Origin: Elusimicrobiota bacterium
GTDB lineage: Bacteria > Elusimicrobiota > Elusimicrobia > UBA1565 > UBA9628
Assembly: GCA_016218575.1 (NCBI GenBank)
Contig: JACRDN010000019.1
Location: forward strand, 62,001 to 126,000
Reading direction: 5' to 3'
Length of the DNA: 64,000 nt
A program made the translations under genes and the position numbers. The notes under the pieces are model-generated. The model searched no databases and was not told where the DNA came from. It saw only the letters and a program-made list of their open reading frames with translations. How positions within the stretch are numbered: the first letter of the stretch is position 1; each line of letters starts with the position of its first letter. Below, piece after piece: positions 18,177 to 26,875 of this stretch.

Positions 18177-20011
18177 GGACGCTTCTTTTTTGGCTTTGAG
18201 GAGGGGCCTTGGGCTTTCTTGAGGGCGGCCTTGGGCGCGAGCTGGGCTGCTGGTTTCGCCGTCGGCGCTTGTTTGGCCGCCTCTTTTCCCAGGAAGGACT
18301 TGACTCCGGCCGCTATGGCTTGGGCAAGCTCCTTCTGGAAGGAAGGGTCGTTCAATTTCTCTTCCTGCGAGGGGAATATCATGTAGGCCGACTCGACGAG
18401 TATGGCCGGCATGGCCGAGAGCCGAGCCACCAAAAGGTTGCCGTAGCGCAGGTTCTCGTCGGGTAGGGGAATCCTCTGCTGGTAGGCGCGGTGGACCTCC
18501 CGGGAGAGGCCCAGGCTATGGGGGTGATAGTAGAACACCGAGTATCCCCGGGGCCGGGCGAAGGGGTTCTCGCCGTCGGGGAGCGCGTTGTTGTGGATGC
18601 TGACGAATATGTCCCCCTTCTTCTCAACCGCGAGCTTCGGGCGCTCCACGAGGGAGACCTCTTGGTCCGGGGTGTCGCGCGTGAGGACGGGAAGGGCCCC
18701 CTCCTCGCGCAGGAGGCGCTCCGCCGCCTTGGCGATGGCGAAATTGACATCCATCTCCCGGCTTCCCATGGGCCCGATGGCGCCCGGTGCCGAGGGCATG
18801 TGGCCGGGGTCGAGGATGATGGTTCGGCCCTTGAGGGGATGGGAGGCATCTATGGCCGGAGCCCGACGCAATTCGAGCTTGAGGGCTCCGCCCTCGAAGC
18901 TCGCCTGCCAGCCCCAAAGGGTAAAGCGCGGTTCGAGCCGCGCCGTCACGGCCACGGTGGTTTTATCCTCCTGGCTCCAGCGCAGCTCCCTCACCAAGGG
19001 ATCGGCGGGGTCGTAAACGATCCAGTTGACGTAGCCCACCGTGTTGAAAAGCCGCAAGGTCATCGTGCCGTTCTCCGGAGCTTCCTCGACCTGGAAGGCG
19101 ACTTTCTCCGTGAGCGACACGCGGATGAAAGTGGATTCTCCGGCAGCACTTGTATTGATGGTTCCCGCGGTAGCCCTGGGCGCAGGCGTGCCCTCGGTCA
19201 TGAGTTCGAGGTCCTTTGAATCCATCCAGCCTTCCAAAGTCGGGGAAAGGCTGAGCTTGACGTCATTGCCCAGGCGCCCGGCCGTCACCAGGCGAGTGCC
19301 CGGCATGGGGAACAGCAGGTAGCCGGATCCTGGGCTTGTCTTGATGACCCCCGAGTTTTTCACCGCCGCGATGGGGGGGGCTTCCGAGGAGAATGAGACC
19401 TCGCCCGCGCTTTTGCCCCTTTTCGCGGACCAGCCCGAGCCTATCTCGTACTCGACGGGAGCGGGCTTGAGCGTCTCCCCGGGGGGAGCTAGCCAAGCTC
19501 CCTCGTAATTGCCGGGGCCGGCCTCGTTCAGGGGCCGCCAGGGCCGTTTGCCCACTCGGTAGCGGGCCGGGTGCCCGGGGCTGGCGCGCATGCGGGGAGT
19601 GATCCAATCTCCTGGTCGCAAGTCGGCATTTGACTTCGGCCATAGGGAAGCCGCGTCTAGAGCCAGCGGCCCCTCCGCCAAGGGAGGAGCCGCCGAGGCA
19701 ATTTGTATCGTCCGTTGGAAAGTCGTGGCGCCATCTTTCAATGCCAGCGAGCAGGTGAAGGTAAACGTGCCGGGGTGGACGGGCAGCCACGCCAGGAAGG
19801 CCCCGTTGGAATGGGGCGCTACCGTGCTGCCGTTGATCTCGAAGCGGGCCTTGGGGTCCGAGACCGAGCCTAGTATGAATTCCCCTTCCATGGGAGAGAG
19901 AGTCATCCCTTCGGACGGCCAGACCACGGATATCGGGGCCGTGGAGCGCTCCACCCCGTTGACCGGCGGGGCGGCCTGTGCGGCGGCGGCTAAGGCCAGG
20001 AGGATGAACAC
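18173..20011 (-). CDS. N-acetylmuramoyl-L-alanine amidase
   Basis: A 612-residue exported wall hydrolase. After the signal peptide (MFILLALAAAAQA) come ~380 residues of beta-rich modules, including SH3-like and AMIN-like stretches, for envelope targeting. The C-terminal amidase_3 domain begins at TIILDPGHMPSAPG. It keeps the zinc ligands: the His in DPGH, a Glu in SREMDVN and the His in VSIHNNA, plus the catalytic Glu in ILVESAYM. The tail is Ala/Lys/Pro-rich and basic. It cleaves between MurNAc and L-Ala during cell separation. Confidence 0.92.
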   Translation of the reverse strand: MFILLALAAAAQAAPPVNGVERSTAPISVVWPSEGMTLSPMEGEFILGSVSDPKARFEINGSTVAPHSNGAFLAWLPVHPGTFTFTCSLALKDGATTFQRTIQIASAAPPLAEGPLALDAASLWPKSNADLRPGDWITPRMRASPGHPARYRVGKRPWRPLNEAGPGNYEGAWLAPPGETLKPAPVEYEIGSGWSAKRGKSAGEVSFSSEAPPIAAVKNSGVIKTSPGSGYLLFPMPGTRLVTAGRLGNDVKLSLSPTLEGWMDSKDLELMTEGTPAPRATAGTINTSAAGESTFIRVSLTEKVAFQVEEAPENGTMTLRLFNTVGYVNWIVYDPADPLVRELRWSQEDKTTVAVTARLEPRFTLWGWQASFEGGALKLELRRAPAIDASHPLKGRTIILDPGHMPSAPGAIGPMGSREMDVNFAIAKAAERLLREEGALPVLTRDTPDQEVSLVERPKLAVEKKGDIFVSIHNNALPDGENPFARPRGYSVFYYHPHSLGLSREVHRAYQQRIPLPDENLRYGNLLVARLSAMPAILVESAYMIFPSQEEKLNDPSFQKELAQAIAAGVKSFLGKEAAKQAPTAKPAAQLAPKAALKKAQGPSSKPKKKRP

Positions 20012-20028
20012 GTTTTTAAGCCTGCCTA

Positions 20029-20057
20029 ACTTTAGTCAAAGAAGCCCGATAAGTCAA
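20029..20057 (-). promoter_or_regulatory. promoter of the amidase-thioredoxin operon
   Basis: On the minus strand TTGACT (20057-20052), 17 bases, TAAAGT (20034-20029), 17 bases before the amidase ATG. Confidence 0.6.
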
Positions 20058-20150
20058 GGCTGGGGCCCAGCGCGGGCTGGGACCAAAGACTCGTCATCGG
20101 CGGGCCAAGAGGCCTAAGGCCCGCCGATGGCTAATTGCTAGCATTCGCTC

Positions 20151-22187
20151 ATGAATCCCGCCGGACTTCTTCTCTTTTGCGCGATGTCGGCCCTCTCGCC
20201 CGGCCGGTCTTGGTCGGCCGGCCATGAGGCGGTCAGAATATCAGTCCTTTCGGGCGACTCCTGGGCTAGTCCCGTCTTCGAGCGGCCGGCTTCCGCCATT
20301 TACGACGGATCGGCCGCGCGGGCGGAGTACGGGGTTTTCTTGGAGAAGGTGGGCTTTCGAGATTACTCGACCGTCGCCGCTGTTTCCGCCAAAGCCCATG
20401 GCCCCAACACCGGCCCCGGCAAGGTTCTGCGATTCAACGCCCAGCGCTATCAGGTGTTCAACGCCGCGCGCAAGTATGCGGCGGAGGTCATGGCGGGGCT
20501 CGCGGAACAGAAATTCTCCCATCAATCGCTGGAGGCCGCGGCGGAGCTCGCCGCGCGCTGGCTGGACCTGAAGCCCTTGACCCCGCCTTCCTCTTTGCCG
20601 CCTTACATAGCCAGTCAAAGCAAGGAGGACATCACGGCTTGGCTTGTCCAAAGCACCATGCAGGACATCAAGCTGCAAACCGACCAGCGGCTGTCGGACA
20701 CGGTAAAAACCATTTACGCCCCGAAAGAGCTGAAAGGGCATGTGAAGGCCCTCGAAGCCGGGCGCGGGGATGCCGCGTTCGCGGCTCGCGTCGAGGGGGT
20801 CCGAGCCCATGTCGAGAGTTTGGTCCTTCCTTTTTACACGGACCCAGAGATGGGCCAGACCCATTACGCGGGCCGGGCCTTGGCCGCGTCCTTGGTGCGC
20901 TACGCCAGGCTCAAGGGCAAGCCCGAGGTGGAGGACGATTTGAGCAATAAGCTGCGGACGCGCGGCCTCTACATCGAGAACTTCGTGGGGGACACCTTGC
21001 TCCTTCACGATGAGGGAAACCCCGAGAGGCCCGTGCGCATCAAGGTCGCGACAGGCGACTTCCTAAGCGAGCGCGGCGGGGCCGGCAGGGAGGCCGCCGA
21101 GATCACCTTCGCGGTGATGCCCGACTGGAGGCTTTGGTGGCGGGCCTGGCGGGAAAGGCTGTTCGGGGGATTGCTCCCGCTTCTCATCAACCCCAAGGTC
21201 GAGCCCAAGGTTTCCATGGGAGGGGGCTGGAGGAACGCGGCCGCGCGGTTTGCCCGCCGAACGCGCCTATGGGTTTCGCAGTGGCGGGTTTTCACCCGGG
21301 GCTACACGCACCTCGGCATGGCCGTGGTGGAGAAGGCCGATGGGATCGCCATGGCCTGGGCCATGGACATCTACCCCAACAAGGGTCCGGGCGGCATCCG
21401 CAAGGTCGGGATCGCGGACCAATTCTCCCCGGGATTTTTCCTGAGGTTCGGATGGAGCACCCGGGGGGCGGACAAGGTCTGGGAGGCCTTCCGAAAACAG
21501 CACCGGGAGCGCGGCTATCGCGAATTCGTATACGCTTCCAATGGGGGAAAATGGCCTTCCCTCATCAATCGAGAAGAGTACGAGGCCCTCGCCGCGATTC
21601 CCCGCGAGAGGGCCGTAGAGCTCCTAGAGGCCATCAACGCCAATGCGGCCCGGGCCCTGGAAGCCATGCTCATGACCATGGGGGTCAGTTTCGCCTACGG
21701 CTTCGACAATACGTTGGGCAAGGCCTACTGCAGCATGGCCATGGCCTTGGCCCATCTCATGGGAAGCCAATTCGACGTGCAGACCTACCGCGACCATTGG
21801 CACCCCTTGGCCAGGTTCATGGCCGAGAAGGGGCAGGACATGGTGAGCCGCGCTTTTGCCCCCCTCAGCTTTCACATAGACCCCCAGGTGCGCGCCCACC
21901 GCATGGTGGACCACGCTCCCGTTAAAGGCTTCGGGCGCCTGCCCGAGCCCGCCTTTATGCCTGCCTACGTGGAGAGGGACCCGGCGCTCACGCAAGTCCT
22001 GGCCCGCTTCTTTTACGGCCGGGCCGCGCCGGAAGGCAAGCCGGACCTGTCCAACTTCATATACGAGGCGATCCATATGGGGCTCGACAACCGCACCGAC
22101 AAGGGCGCGGTTCATACCGGCTGGAACGCGGGCGCCGCTCGGCGGACCGGCTACTCGGCGGCCCTCGATGCCTTGCTTCGGGATTGA
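20151..22187 (+). CDS. exported protein, possible permuted papain-fold (YiiX-like) enzyme
   Basis: A 678-residue protein with a signal peptide and no close family I recognise. Residues 25-340 are largely helical. From about 380 it resembles permuted NlpC/P60-like hydrolases: GYTHLGMAVVE (H387) comes first and GKAYCSMAMALAHL (C527) later, the reverse of normal NlpC order. Such enzymes (YiiX/YebB group) cleave amide or ester bonds. It sits among cell-wall enzymes. A TAGCAT hexamer ends six bases before the ATG, with no clear -35 box. Confidence 0.6.
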   Translation: MNPAGLLLFCAMSALSPGRSWSAGHEAVRISVLSGDSWASPVFERPASAIYDGSAARAEYGVFLEKVGFRDYSTVAAVSAKAHGPNTGPGKVLRFNAQRYQVFNAARKYAAEVMAGLAEQKFSHQSLEAAAELAARWLDLKPLTPPSSLPPYIASQSKEDITAWLVQSTMQDIKLQTDQRLSDTVKTIYAPKELKGHVKALEAGRGDAAFAARVEGVRAHVESLVLPFYTDPEMGQTHYAGRALAASLVRYARLKGKPEVEDDLSNKLRTRGLYIENFVGDTLLLHDEGNPERPVRIKVATGDFLSERGGAGREAAEITFAVMPDWRLWWRAWRERLFGGLLPLLINPKVEPKVSMGGGWRNAAARFARRTRLWVSQWRVFTRGYTHLGMAVVEKADGIAMAWAMDIYPNKGPGGIRKVGIADQFSPGFFLRFGWSTRGADKVWEAFRKQHRERGYREFVYASNGGKWPSLINREEYEALAAIPRERAVELLEAINANAARALEAMLMTMGVSFAYGFDNTLGKAYCSMAMALAHLMGSQFDVQTYRDHWHPLARFMAEKGQDMVSRAFAPLSFHIDPQVRAHRMVDHAPVKGFGRLPEPAFMPAYVERDPALTQVLARFFYGRAAPEGKPDLSNFIYEAIHMGLDNRTDKGAVHTGWNAGAARRTGYSAALDALLRD

Positions 22188-22190
22188 TCC

Positions 22191-23561
22191 TCAGTCCTTG
22201 AGGAAGGCACCGAAAAATATCCGGCGCAGGCGGGGCTTGGGCAAAGAATAGTCTGTCAGGATATCTCCCGACTCGATTTCGCTCCGGGGCTTTCTGAATC
22301 TCTCCTGGAACGAGGAGCGCAAGGTCTTGCCGGGATTCTGTCGGCTTTCGATGAGCCCGTCTCCACCGGTGTAGATCATGACATGGGTGATTTTCCGGGA
22401 GGAAGCGCCGCCGCTCAAGAAAACCAGATCCGCGGGGCGCAGTTCACGCCTTGAAACCGGGGCGCTTTTGAGCTTCTGGTCATGGGCGTCTCTGGGCAGG
22501 TCCATCCCGCAGGCCCGGTAGGCGAGGCTCACCAGCCCCGAGCAGTCCACCCCCAGCCCCGGGTCGGCCTGGACGCCCGAGCGGCCTCCCCAGTAGTAAT
22601 TTGCGCCCAAGAAGAGCTCCGCCGATTTAATGATGCGGGCCCGAACATTCAGTTTCACTGGGAAAGGGGTGGGGCTGAGGTCGGCCGAATCCATCTCGGC
22701 AAGACTCCCGTCCAAGAGGCGCACCACGGAGGATTTCCCCGACTGGGAAACCCTCAGCAGCCTGGTGCCCAGAGAGAAAACCACGGTTTTCTCGCCCGTA
22801 TGGGCCAGGGCCTGCCGCGTCGAGACCACGGCGTTGGGCCCCGGCGCGGGTCCAAAGCGCAGGGAGTCGGCCCGAATCCAGCCGGAATAGCCCCGCCATT
22901 TTCCGCCGGCCGAAAAATGGCCCTGTTCCAGGGCCATGACCCGCACCCAATTGCCTTTCACTTCCATGATGGAGGTCTGTTCGCCGTACAGGAGCTGGGA
23001 AAGATGCTCCCCTTGCCGGGGACTGGACCATAGGTCCGCGGCGGCGATCCCGACCGAGAGCCTCCGCCCCTTGAGCTCGCGCACCCAGGGGCCCGGCCGG
23101 AAGGCGCCCAAGGCCGCGGGTTCCGAATCCGAGACGGTCGCCGCGGCCAGGCGCAAAAGCACGGGTCGGGAGCCCCCCTTGAGAATGAATCGGTAGCGCA
23201 TGGCGCTCGCGGGACGCTTGAGCTTCAATGTGTCTACGTTCACCCAGCCGAAGCCGCTCTCCTGCCTGTCTGCGGAAAAAAAACGTTCGCCCTCGGCGCG
23301 GCCCAGGCTGAACCAGGGGGACCAGTCGCCTCCCGCGCGTACTTGGGCTTGCATCTCAAGGGAGCCCCCTTGGGGGACCACCGCATCCCAGGAGCCCGCC
23401 AAATCCCCGAATGGGAAGGGGGCCTCCAAGATCGGGGATTCCAGCAGGGCCTGGGGGCCGCTCGCGGCGAATAGCCCTTCCTCGAATGGGACGGGGCGCA
23501 GCCCCTCGGTCTTGGAGCCCGCGACGTCCAAGGGCGTGCGATGGACTAGGCTGTAGCTCAT
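22191..23561 (-). CDS. SH3-like/NlpC-P60 cysteine peptidase
   Basis: 456 residues from ATG 23561. The N-terminal ~120 residues are beta-rich and unrecognised. SH3-like segments follow (WVRVMALEQGHF..GYSGWIRADSL). The C-terminal NlpC/P60 domain has the catalytic Cys in GVDCSGLVSLAYRACG and His in KITHVMIYTGGDG. It hydrolyses peptide stems of the wall. No signal peptide follows this start, but an upstream in-frame TTG at 23642 would add a good one (KGRTAALWLFGLFLSF..RLHA). That extension overlaps the ferredoxin terminator hairpin. The stop is three bases from the convergent gene. Confidence 0.86.
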   Translation of the reverse strand: MSYSLVHRTPLDVAGSKTEGLRPVPFEEGLFAASGPQALLESPILEAPFPFGDLAGSWDAVVPQGGSLEMQAQVRAGGDWSPWFSLGRAEGERFFSADRQESGFGWVNVDTLKLKRPASAMRYRFILKGGSRPVLLRLAAATVSDSEPAALGAFRPGPWVRELKGRRLSVGIAAADLWSSPRQGEHLSQLLYGEQTSIMEVKGNWVRVMALEQGHFSAGGKWRGYSGWIRADSLRFGPAPGPNAVVSTRQALAHTGEKTVVFSLGTRLLRVSQSGKSSVVRLLDGSLAEMDSADLSPTPFPVKLNVRARIIKSAELFLGANYYWGGRSGVQADPGLGVDCSGLVSLAYRACGMDLPRDAHDQKLKSAPVSRRELRPADLVFLSGGASSRKITHVMIYTGGDGLIESRQNPGKTLRSSFQERFRKPRSEIESGDILTDYSLPKPRLRRIFFGAFLKD

Positions 23562-23595
23562 GGCATGGAGGCGATCCGGAGTCCGGAAGGAAAGG

Positions 23596-23634
23596 AAAAG
23601 GCCGAACAACCATAAGGCGGCTGTTCGGCCTTTT
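23596..23634 (-). terminator. factor-independent terminator of the ferredoxin gene
   Basis: AAAAGGCCGAACA (23596-23608) and TGTTCGGCCTTTT (23622-23634) are perfect 13-base inverted copies around a 13-base loop. On the minus strand it starts 14 bases past the ferredoxin stop and ends in TTTTCCTTTCC. It is also T-rich on the plus strand. It lies inside the possible TTG-started extension of the NlpC gene. Confidence 0.75.
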
Positions 23635-23647
23635 CTGGGCAAATCAA

Positions 23648-23962
23648 CTATTTGACGAGCTTGTTGGTGGCTTTGAGCGGCGGGTCGTTGGGCGGGCGCG
23701 GGGTGACCTTGGGGTTTCCCTTGAATTGCGTGGTCAGCTCCGCGTTGACCTTGGCCCATTCCGGGTTCTCGTCCACCGAGCCCACGATTGCGCCGATCGG
23801 GCACTCCGGCAGGCAGACGCCGCAGTCGATGCAGACCTCCGGGTCTATGATCATGAACTTTTGGCCTTGGTAATCTCCGGGATGGATGCATTCCACGGGG
23901 CAGACGTCCACGCAGGCCGCGTAGACCTCGCCCAAACAAGCTTCGCCGATGACGTGCGCCAT
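23648..23962 (-). CDS. 7Fe-type ferredoxin
   Basis: A 104-residue electron carrier. The first cluster region is CLGEVYAACVDVCPVECIHPG, where the usual CxxC second cysteine is missing, as expected for a 3Fe-4S site (C9, C17 plus a distal Cys). The second is CIDCGVCLPECPIGA for a [4Fe-4S]. The C-terminal ~40 residues are a Pro/Lys-rich tail. It may serve the ferredoxin-linked KorAB encoded at 56-59 kb. Its start overlaps the region upstream of the divergent porin gene. Confidence 0.92.
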   Translation of the reverse strand: MAHVIGEACLGEVYAACVDVCPVECIHPGDYQGQKFMIIDPEVCIDCGVCLPECPIGAIVGSVDENPEWAKVNAELTTQFKGNPKVTPRPPNDPPLKATNKLVK

Positions 23963-23991
23963 GAGATTCAGTTCCCCCTTGGAAAAAGTGC

Positions 23992-23997
23992 TATACT
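23992..23997 (+). promoter_or_regulatory. -10 box before the porin-like gene
   Basis: TATACT ends 11 bases before GTG 24009. No good -35 box at 16-18 bases, and no ribosome-binding site in the 11 bases. Confidence 0.4.
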
Positions 23998-24008
23998 CCA
24001 GCCAAATC

Positions 24009-25433
24009 GTGAGACGAGTTCATCATATCTCTTTTGCAAAAGCGTGTCAACGCGCGCTTTTTTTGATGCTTCTCTCGTCGGCGGCCGCGGCGGCTCCGCC
24101 TCCCGCCTCCGAAACATCGCCGGGCGAGGTTTCGGATTTCTTCAAGCGCCTTTCGCGCCTGCGCGGGCGGGGCAGCCTCTCTCTTAACTGGCGCAACGTC
24201 GGCCCCCGCAAGCCGGGCTTCGAGACCCAGATACAGAACGAGGTTTATCTCGCCGACATGTACTTCGGGCTCGAGGGGCCGTTCCTCGAGGGCATCCCCG
24301 TCCAGGCGGAATGGCACATGCCCACGGCCGGGCGCGGCAGCCCGCAGCTCAACCAGCTCAATTTCCAGTACCGGCGCCTGGACCATGTCATGGTCCAGCT
24401 CGGGAAATTCCTGGTGCCCTTCGGGCGCTACAACGAGCTCTACAGGCCGGAGGACTTTCTGGCGGTGACAAGGCCCCTTCTCTACGCCTCGCCCGACAGT
24501 CTCGACCTCGTGGTCCGCTTAAATTCCCCGCGTCCTCCCGTGAGCTCGGGCTACACCGACGTGGGCGGCAGGATCAGCTATTATCCCCCGGTTTTCCATC
24601 CCCTGATCCCGAGCGAGCTCACCTTCTTCGTGGTGAACGGCCTGGGAGAGTCCAACAACCGGCAAAGGACCTTCCCCAACACGGACAATTTGGGCATTCC
24701 CTCCGTTCCTGACAATGGAGTGACGATCGACTTCGGGCATCAAAACAACAACCTGGCCGACAACAACAACTCCAAGTCCTTGGGCGGCCGCGTCGTCTTC
24801 GCCTTGGGGGACGTGCGCCTGCCCTGGCCGGTGCCGGAGCGGTCCCTCGATCTGACCGGCATGAGCCTCGGCTTCTCGGGGATGGGGGGGCAGTACGAGC
24901 TCGAGGGCACACTCAACTACCAGATGTACGGGGCCGACCTTTCCTTCGACTACAAGGGCTTCAACTTCTCCGGCGAGTACATGTACAGCCAGACCCAGTT
25001 CCTTTCGCCCTTGGCGGTCAACGGGGCCATAGCGGCCCCGGTCCAGCAGATACGCGACTTCGAGACCGACTACGGCTATTTCCTCCAGGCCTCATTTCCC
25101 TTGATCCGCAAACCCGCGTTGGGCGAGCGCGTGACCGGGGTGCTGGTCTTTAACCAGATATTCCGCCGCGGCCCCATCCTCGACCTCTTCCTCAACCCCG
25201 TCATCAACGGGACGACCTATCCCTCGGTCAACGCGATCGGGCCAGCACCCCTCCGGGTCACCCGGCGCCTTGACAAATACACGGCCGCGGTCAACTGGCG
25301 CTTAAATGAGCATTTCCAGTTCAAGGTGGAGTACTCCTACTGGACCATGGCCCGGGCCTCGACGCGCTCCGTCACCTCCATAGGCCTTGTGGACATCTAC
25401 CAAACGGCATTTTCCATCGTGGCGGGATGGTAA
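24009..25433 (+). CDS. outer-membrane beta-barrel (porin-like) protein
   Basis: 474 residues from GTG 24009, giving a signal peptide (RALFLMLLSSAAAAA). The mature protein has many alternating hydrophobic strands with aromatic girdles (VEYSYWTM, YGADLSFDYKGFNFSGEYMY) and ends in a tryptophan after a beta strand, typical of outer-membrane barrels. It resembles phosphate-selective/OprO-like porins loosely. An Asn-rich loop (QNNNLADNNN) is probably external. An upstream ATG at 23949 would overlap the divergent ferredoxin start and spoil the signal peptide. Confidence 0.8.
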   Translation: MRRVHHISFAKACQRALFLMLLSSAAAAAPPPASETSPGEVSDFFKRLSRLRGRGSLSLNWRNVGPRKPGFETQIQNEVYLADMYFGLEGPFLEGIPVQAEWHMPTAGRGSPQLNQLNFQYRRLDHVMVQLGKFLVPFGRYNELYRPEDFLAVTRPLLYASPDSLDLVVRLNSPRPPVSSGYTDVGGRISYYPPVFHPLIPSELTFFVVNGLGESNNRQRTFPNTDNLGIPSVPDNGVTIDFGHQNNNLADNNNSKSLGGRVVFALGDVRLPWPVPERSLDLTGMSLGFSGMGGQYELEGTLNYQMYGADLSFDYKGFNFSGEYMYSQTQFLSPLAVNGAIAAPVQQIRDFETDYGYFLQASFPLIRKPALGERVTGVLVFNQIFRRGPILDLFLNPVINGTTYPSVNAIGPAPLRVTRRLDKYTAAVNWRLNEHFQFKVEYSYWTMARASTRSVTSIGLVDIYQTAFSIVAGW

Positions 25434-25460
25434 AAAGATGAATAAAAACGGCGTTTTCTA

Positions 25461-25489
25461 TTGACAGGGTAAGCCTGGGGCCGTACACT
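25461..25489 (+). promoter_or_regulatory. promoter of the lipoprotein pair
   Basis: TTGACA (25461-25466), 17 bases, TACACT (25484-25489). It has the same two boxes and spacing as the CHASE2 gene promoter at 53440. Confidence 0.7.
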
Positions 25490-25526
25490 ATGACGGACTA
25501 TGAACCGCTCATCTTCAGGAGGCACT

Positions 25527-25727
25527 ATGGCCAAGCTCTTCTTGAGGCTTCTTCCCATCCTGTTCACCTTGGGCTTCGGCCTGGGGTTTGTCGGGTGCAT
25601 GGGAGGGGGTGGCTCCTCCGCTCCTCAAAAGGACTGCACTTTGGAGTGCACCAACCCTTCGAGCAAGAATTGCCAAATGTGCAAGCAGGCCAACGAGCAG
25701 CAGGCCGGCTCGAGCAATTGCGGTTGA
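25527..25727 (+). CDS. small cysteine-rich lipoprotein
   Basis: 66 residues from ATG 25527, set by AGGAGG four bases upstream. A lipoprotein signal ends in the lipobox GFVGC; after the lipidated Cys come a Gly/Ser spacer and a cysteine cluster CTLECTNPSSKNCQMC (x3, x8, x2) near the C-terminus. No known family. The cluster could bind a metal or form disulphides. ATG 25500, ten bases past the promoter -10, is a less likely start. Confidence 0.72.
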   Translation: MAKLFLRLLPILFTLGFGLGFVGCMGGGGSSAPQKDCTLECTNPSSKNCQMCKQANEQQAGSSNCG

Positions 25728-25740
25728 CACGGGGGAACCT

Positions 25741-26046
25741 ATGCGCCACTGGATTCTGCGGACGGGAATAGTCGTTCTGGCGGCCTCCTTTTACGGAGCC
25801 CTGGCCTGCAGCGGAGGGGACATGGGCGGGAGCATGTGCGGGGGCGGAGGGGGATCGGCCGAGGAGTCCAACGCCAAGCCCGGGGGGAGCTGCCCTCCCT
25901 GCCAGCGGTACCACCGGACCGCCAAGGACTCCAACGGCTGCTCCCTGTGCGACGAGGGCGGAAGGAATCAGGGAGCGTCATCCCAGCCGGTGCAGCCTGC
26001 CGACAACGGACCCAAGAACCCGCCGCAGGTCATTTCAGGCCAGTAG
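25741..26046 (+). CDS. cysteine-rich lipoprotein
   Basis: 101 residues from ATG 25741, 13 bases after its neighbour. The signal peptide ends in a lipobox-like GALAC, followed by Gly-rich sequence. The cluster CPPCQRYHRTAKDSNGCSLC gives two CxxC pairs 13 residues apart, like a zinc knuckle or a rubredoxin-like site. A Pro/Gln/Asn-rich tail ends the protein. It pairs with the preceding Cys-rich lipoprotein in one transcript. Function unknown. Confidence 0.68.
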   Translation: MRHWILRTGIVVLAASFYGALACSGGDMGGSMCGGGGGSAEESNAKPGGSCPPCQRYHRTAKDSNGCSLCDEGGRNQGASSQPVQPADNGPKNPPQVISGQ

Positions 26047-26062
26047 TAATAGTGCCGGGGAT

Positions 26063-26869
26063 TCAGCGGCTCGTATTCTGCAGGCGCTTCTGCACCTCGG
26101 GGTTGCCCAAGGCCTTCTGAAGGTCGGGGTTGCCCTGCATCACGGAGTTCATCACGGCCTTCTCGTCCACCTTGGGCTCCGAGTCCCCGCCTCCCCAGGA
26201 GAATAGGCCGGTGGGCAGGCCCAAGGATTGGGCCACGTTGTCGACCAGCTTCTTGACCACCTTGTCCTCGTTGAGGAATTCCGAGGCCGCCGAGATCAAC
26301 TGTCCGGGGGCGTTCTTGATGGCGTCCCGGGTGAAGGCCTGGACCTCGGGCTTGGTCGCGTATTTCTTGACCATGGCCCCGAAATTCCGCGAGGAGGCCA
26401 GGCCGCGCATGAACTTGACCGGGTCGTGGTCTTTCATGTAGTCGTCGTTGAGCTTCTTTAAGTCGGGGTGGCTCATCCAATCCCGCCCGTACTGGGCGAT
26501 CACCAGGTAGCGCTTGGTGTAGGCCATGGCCAGGCCCCGGATCCTGGATTCGTTGGCCCGGGCCAGCTCCGTGACGGAGGCCGCGGCCTTGCGCGCCGCC
26601 GGGGGAGGGGCCTTGAGCCCCAAAGAGAAGCCCGGCATCCCGGTCTTGACCATGCCCAGGCCCGACTGGGCCGGCGTTGCCGAGGCCGACGAGGAGGCCG
26701 CGCGACGCGGCGCTTGGGAGGTTTCGGAGATGTCAAAGCCGGTCTTGTCGAGTCCGGCCTGCCTGTTCTGCAGATGCTGGAATATGAGCGCCCCCAGCGC
26801 GGAGCCTGCTATGGCCAGGGCCGCCAAGACCCCGGCGCCAAAGCTGCTGCGCGGCTCTTGGGAGGACAT
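26063..26869 (-). CDS. membrane-anchored protein of unknown function
   Basis: 268 residues. One N-terminal membrane helix (GVLAALAIAGSALGALIF, residues ~12-30) is followed by a low-complexity Ala/Ser/Pro linker and a helical C-terminal domain from about residue 95. The tail NPDLQKALGNPEVQKRLQN resembles Sti1-like repeats of co-chaperones. The same plan is seen in the protein at 63042-63680. A full promoter lies six bases before the ATG. Confidence 0.7.
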   Translation of the reverse strand: MSSQEPRSSFGAGVLAALAIAGSALGALIFQHLQNRQAGLDKTGFDISETSQAPRRAASSSASATPAQSGLGMVKTGMPGFSLGLKAPPPAARKAAASVTELARANESRIRGLAMAYTKRYLVIAQYGRDWMSHPDLKKLNDDYMKDHDPVKFMRGLASSRNFGAMVKKYATKPEVQAFTRDAIKNAPGQLISAASEFLNEDKVVKKLVDNVAQSLGLPTGLFSWGGGDSEPKVDEKAVMNSVMQGNPDLQKALGNPEVQKRLQNTSR

Positions 26870-26875
26870 GCCGCA

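Noticed and set aside
23562-23939. A 582-residue version of the NlpC/P60 protein starting at 23939
   Set aside because: The added N-terminus reads across the ferredoxin gene in another frame and through its terminator; only the short TTG 23642 extension deserves thought.
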